From IMG/VR virus record IMGVR_UViG_3300006754_000219, positions 1 through 21,951 of that record: a DNA stretch of 21,951 nt; one strand, written 5' to 3'. The notes beneath the pieces are model-generated. The model did not search any database. It was not told where the DNA came from and saw only the letters and a program-made list of their open reading frames with translations. Made by a program: the position numbers and the translations under genes. Origin of the DNA: a virus. Shown piece after piece: positions 1 through 6,195 of this stretch (position 1 is the stretch's first letter; each line of letters begins with the position of its first letter).

Positions 1-21
1 GCCATGTTTTCATTTTATACC

Positions 22-1518
22 TTAATAATAATTTGCAATTCGGTTATGTTCCAAAGGCTCATCTTCTTCGTCAGAATGCAATGAAATAAAACCACCTTGT
101 CTGAATCTTAACAGAGCTTGCGTAGTGCTATCAACTAAATCGTCATGTTCCATATTTGGAAATCCCGCAAACTCCTCTATTGTTTCTTCTGCCCAACGTG
201 TTTCAGGTGCCCAAACCACTCCTGAAGCAAATAGATCAGATACAGCATTTACTCTTGATATTTTATCATTTCCTCTGCTAGGAGTGTACTCTTGTACTGG
301 AATTCCTATTGCCCTCAATTCAAAGATTAATGGCATACCTGCTGCTTTTGCTTCCACAATAAAGGCATCAGGTTTATAAGCGTTGTATTTTTCAAAAGCC
401 ATTTTCTTTAGCTCAGGAAACTCTAAACGCTCTTTGTAAGCATCTAACAGTATAAGGTTAGGTGCTAGCATTCCGTCATCATCTTCTCTATAAAAGACAC
501 CCCAAGTAGTGCAAGCAGAATAATCAGCTCTTTGATTCTTCATAAAAGCTGTATCCCAAGATTGGATAACAAACTCACATTGTGGTGGATTTCTTTCTTC
601 CCATATTTTCCACCATTCTCTTTTTACCAACGCCCCTTCTTCTGAAGTAGGGTCTTGCTGATACTGAGCCATCCATTTACTATTAGGCAGCTCGGCTTTC
701 AAAGCCTGTAATTCTTCCATTTTCCAGAATTCTGCCCACAAAGGATTACCTGAAGGCATAATGGCAGGAAGTTCTATTACTTCCCATTGGTCAGCTCCGC
801 CACGTTTTATGCTAGCATCTACCACCTGACCAGTTAAATCTTTATTGTGCCATCTTGTCATTACCACAACGATAGAACCATTTGGTTGTAAACGCTGTCT
901 CGGACCTGATGTATACCACTCGTATGTTCTATTGAATACGTTTATATCGGCACTTGCACCTTCTTGTTCTGAATGGGGGTCATCAATGATTAAGAGGTCA
1001 GCACCTTTACCAGTTACCGCACCGCCTACCCCTATCGCAAAATACTCCCCACCTTTGTTTGTATTCCACCTACCTGCTGCTTTGCTGTCAGATTGCAAGC
1101 TAACATCTGGAAAGACTTCTTTATAATCTTTACTATTAACAAGGTTTCTAACCTTCCTACCAAAGCCAACCGCTAGTTCAGCCGTGTGTGCAGTCTGAAT
1201 TATCTTCTTATCTGGGTATCTACCTAGAAACCATGCGGGTAATAGGTAAGAAGCAAACTCACTCTTTGTGTGTCTAGGGGGCATATTGATGATTAAACGC
1301 TTTAATTCGCCTTTAGCGACCCTCTCAAACGCATCAGCCATTATCTCGTGGTGTTTACCATGAATAAAAGCTGACCACATCTCCCCAACAAAGGTCATAA
1401 ACTCATCGTGGCACTTCTCCCTATTCTTCGCTTGCTCTAATTCTTCTAAAAGAACTAGTAACTCTTGCTTTTGTACAGGAGATAGATTTTTTACTTTACT
1501 AAGAACATTCTTATTCAT
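22..1518 (-). CDS. terL: Terminase large subunit (packaging ATPase/nuclease)
   Basis: Motor that cuts concatemeric phage DNA and drives it into the prohead through the portal. The 498-residue protein has full family length. The N-terminal ATPase shows a Walker A-like MPPRHTKSE at residues 79-87 and Walker B LLIIDD ending at D179/D180, followed by the coupling motif VMTRWH near 220. The C-terminal RNase H-like nuclease shows D322 (SWDTAF), E389 (IVEAKAAG) and HDDLVDS around 458-464. The stop codon is at 22-24. No strong ribosome site precedes the ATG at 1518. The gene lies 432 bases downstream of terS on the same strand, an unusually long gap, and its upstream region carries a repeat block shared with the primase gene. 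Family assignment is secure; packaging type (cos or headful) cannot be told from here. Confidence 0.96.
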   Translation of the reverse strand: MNKNVLSKVKNLSPVQKQELLVLLEELEQAKNREKCHDEFMTFVGEMWSAFIHGKHHEIMADAFERVAKGELKRLIINMPPRHTKSEFASYLLPAWFLGRYPDKKIIQTAHTAELAVGFGRKVRNLVNSKDYKEVFPDVSLQSDSKAAGRWNTNKGGEYFAIGVGGAVTGKGADLLIIDDPHSEQEGASADINVFNRTYEWYTSGPRQRLQPNGSIVVVMTRWHNKDLTGQVVDASIKRGGADQWEVIELPAIMPSGNPLWAEFWKMEELQALKAELPNSKWMAQYQQDPTSEEGALVKREWWKIWEERNPPQCEFVIQSWDTAFMKNQRADYSACTTWGVFYREDDDGMLAPNLILLDAYKERLEFPELKKMAFEKYNAYKPDAFIVEAKAAGMPLIFELRAIGIPVQEYTPSRGNDKISRVNAVSDLFASGVVWAPETRWAEETIEEFAGFPNMEHDDLVDSTTQALLRFRQGGFISLHSDEEDEPLEHNRIANYY

Positions 1519-1530
1519 ACTTAATATGTA

Positions 1531-1579
1531 GTATATACTTACTAAGTAGATACTTCTTAAATTAAAAACTTAATAAGTA
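1531..1579 (-). repeat. Dispersed ~50-bp upstream block, copy 1 (before terL)
   Basis: This block is nearly the same as 11866-11915: both begin GTATATACTTACTA, continue through AGTAGATACTT, then TTAA..TTAAAAACTTA (or AAAACTTA), and end in AAGTA. Both copies sit just upstream of a minus-strand gene, terL here and the primase-helicase at the other site. A further AGTAGATACT lies at 1621-1630. The position suggests a promoter or regulator-binding region used by both genes. Confidence 0.7.
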
Positions 1580-1605
1580 CCCAATAGGGTAGGCACTTAT
1601 TAAGT
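1568..1605. repeat. Inverted repeat / hairpin upstream of terL
   Basis: ACTTAATAAGT at 1568-1578 is the exact reverse complement of ACTTATTAAGT at 1595-1605. Inside it, TACCC (1578-1582) and GGGTA (1587-1591) can extend the stem around an AATA loop, leaving a small one-sided bulge. No T tract follows on either strand, so it is more likely an operator or RNA structure than a terminator. Confidence 0.6.
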
Positions 1606-1950
1606 AGAAACTGGGTAGTAAGTAGATACTAGGTATATATATCTACAGATTTTACCATAATGCACCCCCTTCACATAAAAATCAACCTTAAATTGAAAAA
1701 AATAATATGGGGGGTCGGGACTCCTGTGGCTTTATCTAAGAAAGGGGGGGTTACTTAGTGAAAACTTGCTAGCAAAATGCAATAACATAGGGGGGTCTAT
1801 AAAAAGTAGTCTATGAATGTGTGAATCACTATGTATATATGGTAGTCAGGTAGCTGTTTCTCTCCTGTGGGGGTGGGGGTCGTCTTCTGAATCTCCGATC
1901 TGATAACAAAAGGGGTGTCTTCTGATCTGCGCGTATGTGTGTGCGTGAGC

Positions 1951-2445
1951 CTACTGGTCTGCTTCTGCTTCCTTTAACAATGCAACGATCTTCTCTTCTA
2001 TCTCTTCTTCTATGGTCTCGCTATCCCTTGCTTCCTTTATCTCTATCGTGTCATTGAAGAGCGATACTGTCTTGCCTAGTAACTCTAATGCCCTGACTCT
2101 TGTGCTGTCGCTGTCTGCTTCTTTGCTCTCCGACATTAGCCTTTCTAAAACGTAGTTCCTTGTACGAAGGGATGAAGCTACTGAACTATCCTCTTTCCTT
2201 TGTATAGCCTTATGTAAGCTTAGTGCTATCTTAGGGTTAGCTACTAGCTTACTTGCTTCTACTTCTACCCACTTAGGTATCTTGCCTTGCTTGGTTAGAG
2301 TAACGTCATACACTTTTGCATACGCTTCTTTATAGCTTCCCAACTTCCCCTTTATTATCTCGTCTACAAATGCTCTTTGCTTTATGGTTAGATCAGTCTC
2401 TTTGTTCACGATCTTGAGGTTCGGTTTCTCTGTCTTGTCTGTCAT
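1951..2445 (-). CDS. terS: Terminase small subunit
   Basis: DNA-recognition subunit that brings the large subunit to the packaging site. The 164-residue protein starts with TDLTIKQRAFVDEIIKGKLGSYKEAYAKVY (residues about 18-47), the typical helix-turn-helix N-terminal region of the phage TerS family (LT..Q..FV.E...G....AY..A..). It continues with a long helical oligomerisation region rich in charged residues and an acidic tail. An AGGAG ribosome site lies 9 bases before the ATG at 2445. It is followed by terL on the same strand after 432 bases, whereas these genes commonly overlap or nearly touch. Divergent from the early operon, so 2446-2932 probably carries promoters in both directions. Confidence 0.85.
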   Translation of the reverse strand: MTDKTEKPNLKIVNKETDLTIKQRAFVDEIIKGKLGSYKEAYAKVYDVTLTKQGKIPKWVEVEASKLVANPKIALSLHKAIQRKEDSSVASSLRTRNYVLERLMSESKEADSDSTRVRALELLGKTVSLFNDTIEIKEARDSETIEEEIEEKIVALLKEAEADQ

Positions 2446-2522
2446 GGTTCTTGTCTCCTATTACCTGAGTTTATTATCTACCAGTAAGGAGTATTTGTGT
2501 ATGCTCTCATTCTGCTAGCTAA

Positions 2523-2528
2523 TATAAT
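2523..2528 (+). promoter_or_regulatory. Possible -10 box of the early plus-strand operon
   Basis: A perfect TATAAT lies between terS and the first early gene, pointing into the operon. No good -35 hexamer was found at 16-18 bases upstream, so it may depend on an activator. Transcription would start near 2535 and would include the folded leader and the first ribozyme. Confidence 0.4.
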
Positions 2529-2534
2529 GTTGCA

Positions 2535-2857
2535 ATGATGCTTAATGCTGTTAAACTGTCACCATACAGAGCAAACGGATGACCCTCTTTAAAAGCTTCG
2601 CCAGTCTCAAGAGAGATTGAAGGTTCTAGAAGTAGGACGCGATAAGGTTCAAATATAGTGAAGGTCGCATCTGAATCCGCCTAAGAAAGTGGCTAGTGTG
2701 AGGAGAGTGTAAAGGTTATGTGCAAGGTAACTGAAGAAGCAAGACCCACGAAACTCAAAGAGGATGATTATGTCGTTCAGCTATCGAGAGATACCTGATT
2801 CGAGCGTTAGATTAAAGAGACATATTTTGAAACTTTGAGGACAGTCCTCCAACTGTC
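2535..2857 (+). ncRNA. Structured leader RNA released by hammerhead cleavage
   Basis: About 320 bases with no open frame of note but many local folds. Examples are CAGTCTC/GAGATTG with an AAGA loop at 2602-2619, GTTCTA/TAGGAC with a GAAG loop at 2623-2638, TATC/GATA with a GNRA-type GAGA loop at 2782-2793, and GAGGA/TCCTC at about 2836-2848. GGATGACC near 2569 can pair with GGTCGCATC near 2663 across the first two hairpins. The 3' end is set by the ribozyme cleavage site after 2857. The 5' end is inferred from the TATAAT at 2523. I cannot match it to a known RNA family; it may be a leader or a stable phage RNA. Confidence 0.5.
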
Positions 2858-2900
2858 GCAAGGTGTGTACCTTGCCTGATGAAGCGAAAGCAGAAACAGT
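2852..2900 (+). ncRNA. Hammerhead ribozyme A (type III)
   Basis: All core parts are present in order. Stem III is ACTGT (2852-2856) with ACAGT (2896-2900). The cleavage base is C2857. Stem I is GCAAGGT/ACCTTGC closed by a GTGT loop (2858-2875). The core CTGATGA is at 2876-2882, stem II is GC-GAAA-GC flanked by an A/A pair (2883-2892), and the second core GAAA is at 2893-2896. Cleavage after 2857 would leave a 75-base 5' leader on the mRNA starting at 2933. Stems III and II are short, so it may be slower than the others. Confidence 0.86.
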
Positions 2901-2932
2901 AATTAATAACTAACTATGGAGGTTAGAAAACT

Positions 2933-3277
2933 ATGAGAAATATAGATAAAAATTGTGCGGTTGCTCTTTATGAATCTAAGGATTTTAAAGGCGGTAATAC
3001 TGTTGTTACAAGTGAAGGTGTTTGGTTGCATGGCAATCAGATTGTGAGAATCATACCTGAAGGAAACCTAAAGGATTCAACATTGGTTCAATTCACTTTA
3101 TGCGGTTGGGATACTCCAACAACTAGAGCGAGAATCAATGCGGTTCTAGATGTCTTTGAAGGTATGTTGTCCTTAAAGAAAATTAAAGGACAGACTTATC
3201 TTGTTGACTACATGGATAATATCCAAATGCCTATTGATTCCGATCAATGGTATTTCACTAAGGTGGAGGTTGCGTAA
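2933..3277 (+). CDS. Small phage protein, first gene of the early operon
   Basis: 114 residues, function unknown. The central pattern (LHGNQIVRI, then GW.T.TTR.RINAVL at about residues 59-73) resembles a small family common in marine phages, sometimes labelled DUF8033; that link is from memory and tentative. There is no signal peptide or membrane segment. The start is set by ATGGAGGTT at 2916-2924, whose GGAGG lies about 10 bases before the ATG. CTAAC (2910-2914) and GTTAG (2922-2926) can form a hairpin with the ribosome site in the loop. Hammerhead A lies directly upstream, and the next gene starts on the last base of this stop codon. Confidence 0.85.
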   Translation: MRNIDKNCAVALYESKDFKGGNTVVTSEGVWLHGNQIVRIIPEGNLKDSTLVQFTLCGWDTPTTRARINAVLDVFEGMLSLKKIKGQTYLVDYMDNIQMPIDSDQWYFTKVEVA

Positions 3278-3453
3278 TGAAGATCAAAGTTGTTTGGAAA
3301 AATGTCTTTGGGAATTACCTTCTTTATCCTGTCTGCGATACTGCTGAGAAATTAGCAAAGCTGACGAGATCAAAGACCTTTAACGATTATCACGTTGAGG
3401 TAATCGAGAGCCTAGGTTATGAACTGGAGGTTGTTCCTTTCATACCTAGATAA
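3277..3453 (+). CDS. Small hypothetical protein (58 aa), coupled to the previous gene
   Basis: The ATG overlaps the preceding TAA by one base (TAATG), and GGAGG lies about 8 bases upstream inside the previous gene, so translation is probably coupled. The product begins MKIKVVWKNVFGNY and ends EVVPFIPR; it is mostly hydrophilic with no membrane segment, and I do not recognise it. The stop codon at 3451-3453 touches stem I of hammerhead B, leaving no spacer between gene and ribozyme. Tight overlap and a good ribosome site support a real gene. Confidence 0.75.
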   Translation: MKIKVVWKNVFGNYLLYPVCDTAEKLAKLTRSKTFNDYHVEVIESLGYELEVVPFIPR

Positions 3454-3513
3454 GCCTACTGATGAGATTGTGAGATTCAATCGAAACTAGACTGCTTGCG
3501 GTCTAGTCTAGGT
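3454..3513 (+). ncRNA. Hammerhead ribozyme B (type I)
   Basis: A textbook hammerhead opened at stem I. Stem I is GCCTA (3454-3458) with TAGGT (3509-3513). The core CTGATGA is at 3459-3465. Stem II is GATTG/CAATC (3466-3482). The core GAAA is at 3483-3486. Stem III is a closed 7-bp hairpin, ACTAGAC/GTCTAGT (3486-3507), and the cleavage base is C3508. CTAG at 3446-3449 could extend stem I beyond an internal loop. Cleavage after 3508 leaves the whole ribozyme body as the 3' end of the upstream mRNA and a 50-base leader on the 3559 gene. Confidence 0.95.
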
Positions 3514-3530
3514 GCTAGCGTGGTGCTAGC
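3514..3530 (+). other. 5'-end hairpin GCTAGC-GTGGT-GCTAGC after hammerhead B
   Basis: GCTAGC at 3514-3519 and 3525-3530 pair around GTGGT. It begins five bases after the predicted cleavage site, so the processed mRNA would start with it. The same 17 bases follow hammerhead C. It is also a direct repeat of GGTGCTAGC. No T run follows, so it is not a terminator; protection of the new 5' end is a likely role. Confidence 0.75.
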
Positions 3531-3558
3531 ATATAACTAACTAATGGAGGTTAGAAAA

Positions 3559-3873
3559 ATGATTTTAGTTAAATTTGAAATTGAAATTGGTTGTGGTGAT
3601 TCATCTACAGAATATTCTTACTTTGGAGATTATGATAAGAAAGATTATGCAAACTTAAATGGTGAGTGTTTTGTTTCTGCACCTGAAGGCAAATACATAG
3701 ACATTGATCTTTTAGAAGAAGTCTATGGAGAGCCTTGCGAAGGTTTTGAAGAAGCAGAACAGTCTGTAGATGTTTATGACTATGGTGATGACAAGCTTAT
3801 AAGCGTTCTTGCAGTCTACGATTTAAACGTAGAACAACTTGAAACTCTTAGAGCATTCAATATTGTTTATTAA
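3559..3873 (+). CDS. Acidic small phage protein
   Basis: 104 residues beginning MILVKFEIEIG, function unknown. It is strongly acidic (for example LLEEVYGEPCEGFEEAEQS), which could suggest a DNA-mimic or inhibitor, but no motif proves this. An earlier in-frame ATG at 3544 is part of the ribosome site ATGGAGGTT (3544-3552), so I place the start at 3559, with GGAGG 8 bases upstream. The leader is the product of hammerhead B cleavage and again has CTAAC/GTTAG flanking the ribosome site. The stop codon is one base before hammerhead C. Confidence 0.83.
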   Translation: MILVKFEIEIGCGDSSTEYSYFGDYDKKDYANLNGECFVSAPEGKYIDIDLLEEVYGEPCEGFEEAEQSVDVYDYGDDKLISVLAVYDLNVEQLETLRAFNIVY

Positions 3874-3874
3874 A

Positions 3875-3937
3875 GCCTACTGATGATTAGCTGAAATGCT
3901 ATGAAACGAACTTGACTATGGTTGGGTTCGTATAGGT
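3875..3937 (+). ncRNA. Hammerhead ribozyme C (type I)
   Basis: Same architecture as hammerhead B. Stem I is GCCTA (3875-3879) with TAGGT (3933-3937). The core CTGATGA is at 3880-3886. Stem II is TAGC/GCTA with a TGAAAT loop and a U/U pair at the core end (3887-3902). The core GAAA is at 3903-3906, stem III is ACGAAC/GTTCGT (3906-3931), and the cleavage base is A3932 (a GUA triplet, allowed). Stem II and III sequences differ from B while pairing is kept, which is strong evidence for a functional RNA. Cleavage leaves a 55-base leader on the MoxR-type gene. Confidence 0.93.
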
Positions 3938-3954
3938 GCTAGCGTGGTGCTAGC
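3938..3954 (+). other. 5'-end hairpin GCTAGC-GTGGT-GCTAGC after hammerhead C
   Basis: Identical 17-base hairpin to 3514-3530, again starting five bases after the predicted cleavage site. The type I ribozyme plus this hairpin forms a module present twice in 430 bases. Confidence 0.75.
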
Positions 3955-3987
3955 AACATTAACTAGATAAATAGAATGGAGGTTCTT

Positions 3988-5037
3988 ATGTATCCTAGTA
4001 AAGCATTGCAGATTATGAAATCTGTATTAAATGGCGGTAACTCGCCTTTCCTCTTAGGAGGAACTGGTGTTGGTAAATCTGCGGTTGTAAGACAACTGGC
4101 AGATGAACTGGCTAATGGTAGAGAGATTGTATCTGATGAAATTAATCCAACTGCAAAACAGTTTGGGTGGATAGACTTCAGATTATCCCTCTATGAATCC
4201 GTAGACCTTGGCGGTCTGCCTTACATTGATGACAGCGATCAACAGAAGCGTGCCTTCTTAGGCAATCTTCCTATTGGTGGTGAGGGTGTTTTATTCTTTG
4301 ATGAATATGCACAAGCGCATCCAAGCGTTCAAGCAATTGTAGGACAGATTATTTATGAAAGAAGACTAGGCGAATACATCTTACCTGAAGGGTGGAAGAT
4401 TATTTGCGCGGGAAACCGATCTTCTGATAGGGCGGGCAGTAATGCTCTTCCTTCTCATGTCGTAGGTCGTTGCTCAATTATTAACTTTGAGCATAGTGCG
4501 GATGACTGGCTCTCGTGGGCGGTTGAGAATGATGTTCATCCTGACGTTTTAGGTTACATCAATTTTCAGCCTGAATGGTTGAATGAGTTTGACCCAAAAG
4601 TCAAAACTCCACAGCCTTCACCGAGAGCATGGACAAGACTGTCTGACACTTTGAAGACAAGTCCTCCTGATGAACTGAAGCAATTAATTTGTGAATGTGA
4701 TATCGGGGAGACTGCTTCAATTGAATTCATGTCTTTTCTTTCCCTTAAAAATGAAGTGCCTGATCTTGAACTTATTGTTCAAGGTAAGGATGTTGAAGTT
4801 CCTGATAGCGGAGGTATTTGTTATGCAACTATCTGCGCTCTTGTAACTGTCATCAAAGAAGCTAATGAACAGAACGTCACTAGCTACTTCAAGAACTCTC
4901 TTGACTTCATTAAGAAGTTTCCTTCTCCTGAGTTTGGAATCTTCTTTGTTCGTTCTGTAACTGGAGCAAGACCTGATCTAAAAGAAACTTCTACCTATGG
5001 AGAATTTAAGGTAGAAAATTCTGATCTAGAAGTCTAA
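3988..5037 (+). CDS. MoxR-type AAA+ ATPase
   Basis: 349-residue AAA+ ATPase of the MoxR group, which typically remodels or loads metal or partner proteins together with a VWA-domain protein. Walker A GGTGVGKS is at residues 24-31, Walker B LFFDE at 102-106, and sensor 1 is N143 in IICAGNR. The start is the ATG at 3988 with GGAGG five bases upstream; an in-frame ATG at 3976 belongs to the ribosome site ATGGAGGTT. The gene is preceded by hammerhead C and its hairpin. It forms a trio with the DUF3150-like gene (5212) and the HExxH/VWA gene (6188). Its substrate in the phage cycle is unknown. Confidence 0.9.
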   Translation: MYPSKALQIMKSVLNGGNSPFLLGGTGVGKSAVVRQLADELANGREIVSDEINPTAKQFGWIDFRLSLYESVDLGGLPYIDDSDQQKRAFLGNLPIGGEGVLFFDEYAQAHPSVQAIVGQIIYERRLGEYILPEGWKIICAGNRSSDRAGSNALPSHVVGRCSIINFEHSADDWLSWAVENDVHPDVLGYINFQPEWLNEFDPKVKTPQPSPRAWTRLSDTLKTSPPDELKQLICECDIGETASIEFMSFLSLKNEVPDLELIVQGKDVEVPDSGGICYATICALVTVIKEANEQNVTSYFKNSLDFIKKFPSPEFGIFFVRSVTGARPDLKETSTYGEFKVENSDLEV

Positions 5038-5064
5038 TCCTACGGGTTCGATTCCAAGCCTGTC

Positions 5065-5122
5065 GTGTATGGGGAAGAGAATATTTATTATTTACTGGTA
5101 AATCTTCTTTTCCCCTCTACAC
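5065..5122 (+). other. Long hairpin at the 3' end of the MoxR mRNA
   Basis: GTGTA (5065-5069) pairs with TACAC (5118-5122), and the 16 bases at 5071-5086 pair with 5100-5115 with one G/T pair and one mismatch. The stem is about 21 bp. It ends two bases before hammerhead D, so after self-cleavage it would sit close to the new 3' end of the upstream mRNA. It has no T tract, which argues against simple termination. It may block 3' exonucleases or be an RNase III site. Confidence 0.7.
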
Positions 5123-5123
5123 A

Positions 5124-5183
5124 TTATCTGATATTGAGATGTGTTATCTCAACTGACGATCTCGAAAGAGTGAAATCAGATAA
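5124..5183 (+). ncRNA. Hammerhead ribozyme D (type III)
   Basis: Stem III is a perfect 9-bp pair, TTATCTGAT (5124-5132) with ATCAGATAA (5175-5183). The cleavage base is A5133. Stem I is TTGAGAT/ATCTCAA with a GTGTT loop (5134-5152). The core CTGACGA (variable seventh base) is at 5153-5159. Stem II is CTC-GAAA-GAG flanked by a U/U pair (5160-5171), and the core GAAA is at 5172-5175. Cleavage leaves a 78-base leader on the 5212 gene. Every required position is present. Confidence 0.94.
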
Positions 5184-5211
5184 CTTTATCTAACTGAATG
5201 GAGGTTCAATT

Positions 5212-6195
5212 ATGGATAAAAATTTAAGTACAACTCTATCTGAGAATGCTACGTTGGTTCGTGTCGTTTTAGGACACCCTAGCGGAATAAAATCAGATAA
5301 GAGTTTAAAGAATGGATTAGCACAAGAAGTAAAATCTAATGCTGATCTGTTGAGTGTTTCTAAGCACATTTTTGGTCGCAACGTGAATAAAGAATTCCGT
5401 AGCATTATCAATGGGTTTAGGAACGATTTTTACTATCCTTTGACTTTGCCTTGGTCTGATACTTCAGACGAAAAGGGAGTTAAGGTTGGGAGTGGTTGGC
5501 GATTATGTCCTAACTCTAATCTCGATAATCTTATTGCAGAAATAAACAATGCACAAAGAATATGGGATAGAGAGGTTGAGGGATTTTTCGAGCAACTTCC
5601 TGAAGATATCGCAAATGCCAAGGCTAAGTTGGGTGATGCTTTTAACGAAGCAGATTATCCAACTGAAGATTGGGATTTAGATAGACTTAGAGATAAATTC
5701 ATCTTCCAGTATGAAACTGATGTCTTACCAACTTTTGGTTCTGATATCAGATTGAACGTATCTGATGAATTGAGAAAAAGGATAGAGAGTGATGCAGTAA
5801 ACAGAGCAAGCACCAACATTAAAAACATTTTAGTTACTACTGTTGATGCTCTTGTTTCGCAAGTAGATCACTTAGCTGAAAAGCTGAAAGCCTACGACCC
5901 TGAAAACAAGCAGAAGGGATTTTTCAACAATAGCAGTATCGAGAAATTGAGACAGGCTGTTGAAACTCTTCCCTCTATTAATTCAGATATCTTAGGCAAC
6001 GATCAAGCGATATCTGATGCTCATCAACAACTTGTAAGCGTTCTTGCTTCTATCAACTCCGTTGATTCTTTAAGGGATGAAACAGAGATAGGAGAGTCAA
6101 AACGTAAGCAAGTAGCTGAAGGTCTTGAACAGTCTGTTGGCGGACTCAAGGGCGGTTTCTTAGAACGTGCCTTTGGAGGTAAGAAAGATGACTAG
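5212..6195 (+). CDS. DUF3150-like protein
   Basis: 327 residues, largely helical and soluble. The pattern around residues 72-140 (FYYPLTLPWSD, SGWRLCPNSNLDNLIAEI, then W..EVEGFFEQLP) and the position between a MoxR ATPase and a VWA protein match the DUF3150 family seen in similar phage and plasmid clusters; I give that name from memory. Role unknown; it probably works as an adaptor or substrate of the ATPase/VWA pair. GGAGG of ATGGAGGTT (5198-5206) lies 7 bases before the ATG. Hammerhead D precedes it. The last 8 bases overlap the next gene. Confidence 0.75.
   Translation: MDKNLSTTLSENATLVRVVLGHPSGIKSDKSLKNGLAQEVKSNADLLSVSKHIFGRNVNKEFRSIINGFRNDFYYPLTLPWSDTSDEKGVKVGSGWRLCPNSNLDNLIAEINNAQRIWDREVEGFFEQLPEDIANAKAKLGDAFNEADYPTEDWDLDRLRDKFIFQYETDVLPTFGSDIRLNVSDELRKRIESDAVNRASTNIKNILVTTVDALVSQVDHLAEKLKAYDPENKQKGFFNNSSIEKLRQAVETLPSINSDILGNDQAISDAHQQLVSVLASINSVDSLRDETEIGESKRKQVAEGLEQSVGGLKGGFLERAFGGKKDD

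Larger units (their letters stand above)
1519..1950. other. terS-terL intergenic region: repeats, hairpin, G runs
   Basis: A 432-base stretch with no convincing gene on either strand. The terL-proximal part is AT-rich and full of short iterated AGTAGATACT / ACTTAATAAGT words. The terS-proximal part has several plus-strand G runs that stand out in this AT-rich genome: about 1709-1714, 1744-1750, 1790-1795 and two runs at about 1869-1879. Possible roles are the transcription start for terL, or a packaging (cos/pac) site, since such sites often lie near terminase genes. Neither role is proven by the sequence. Confidence 0.6.

Noticed and set aside
1-13. Start of a next minus-strand gene (ATG at 13-11, first codons M-K-T-W), as expected for a portal gene after terL.
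   Set aside because: Only four codons are inside the window; position and a weak AAGG fit, but nothing identifies it.
2705-2765. A sixth hammerhead-like set: CTGAAGA (about 2735), GAAAC (about 2755), and possible stem III GAGT/ACTC.
   Set aside because: No stem II pairing between the cores, and the cleavage base would be G, which is not allowed. At most a decayed copy.
4660-4680. CTGATGA within the MoxR gene, and others at about 7388 and 9466.
   Set aside because: No GAAA core with paired stems nearby; chance matches inside coding sequence.
5040-5060. GGGTTCGATTCC resembles a tRNA T-arm, suggesting a tRNA or attachment site.
   Set aside because: The 5-bp T stem does not form and no other tRNA arms are present upstream; no integrase seen in the window.
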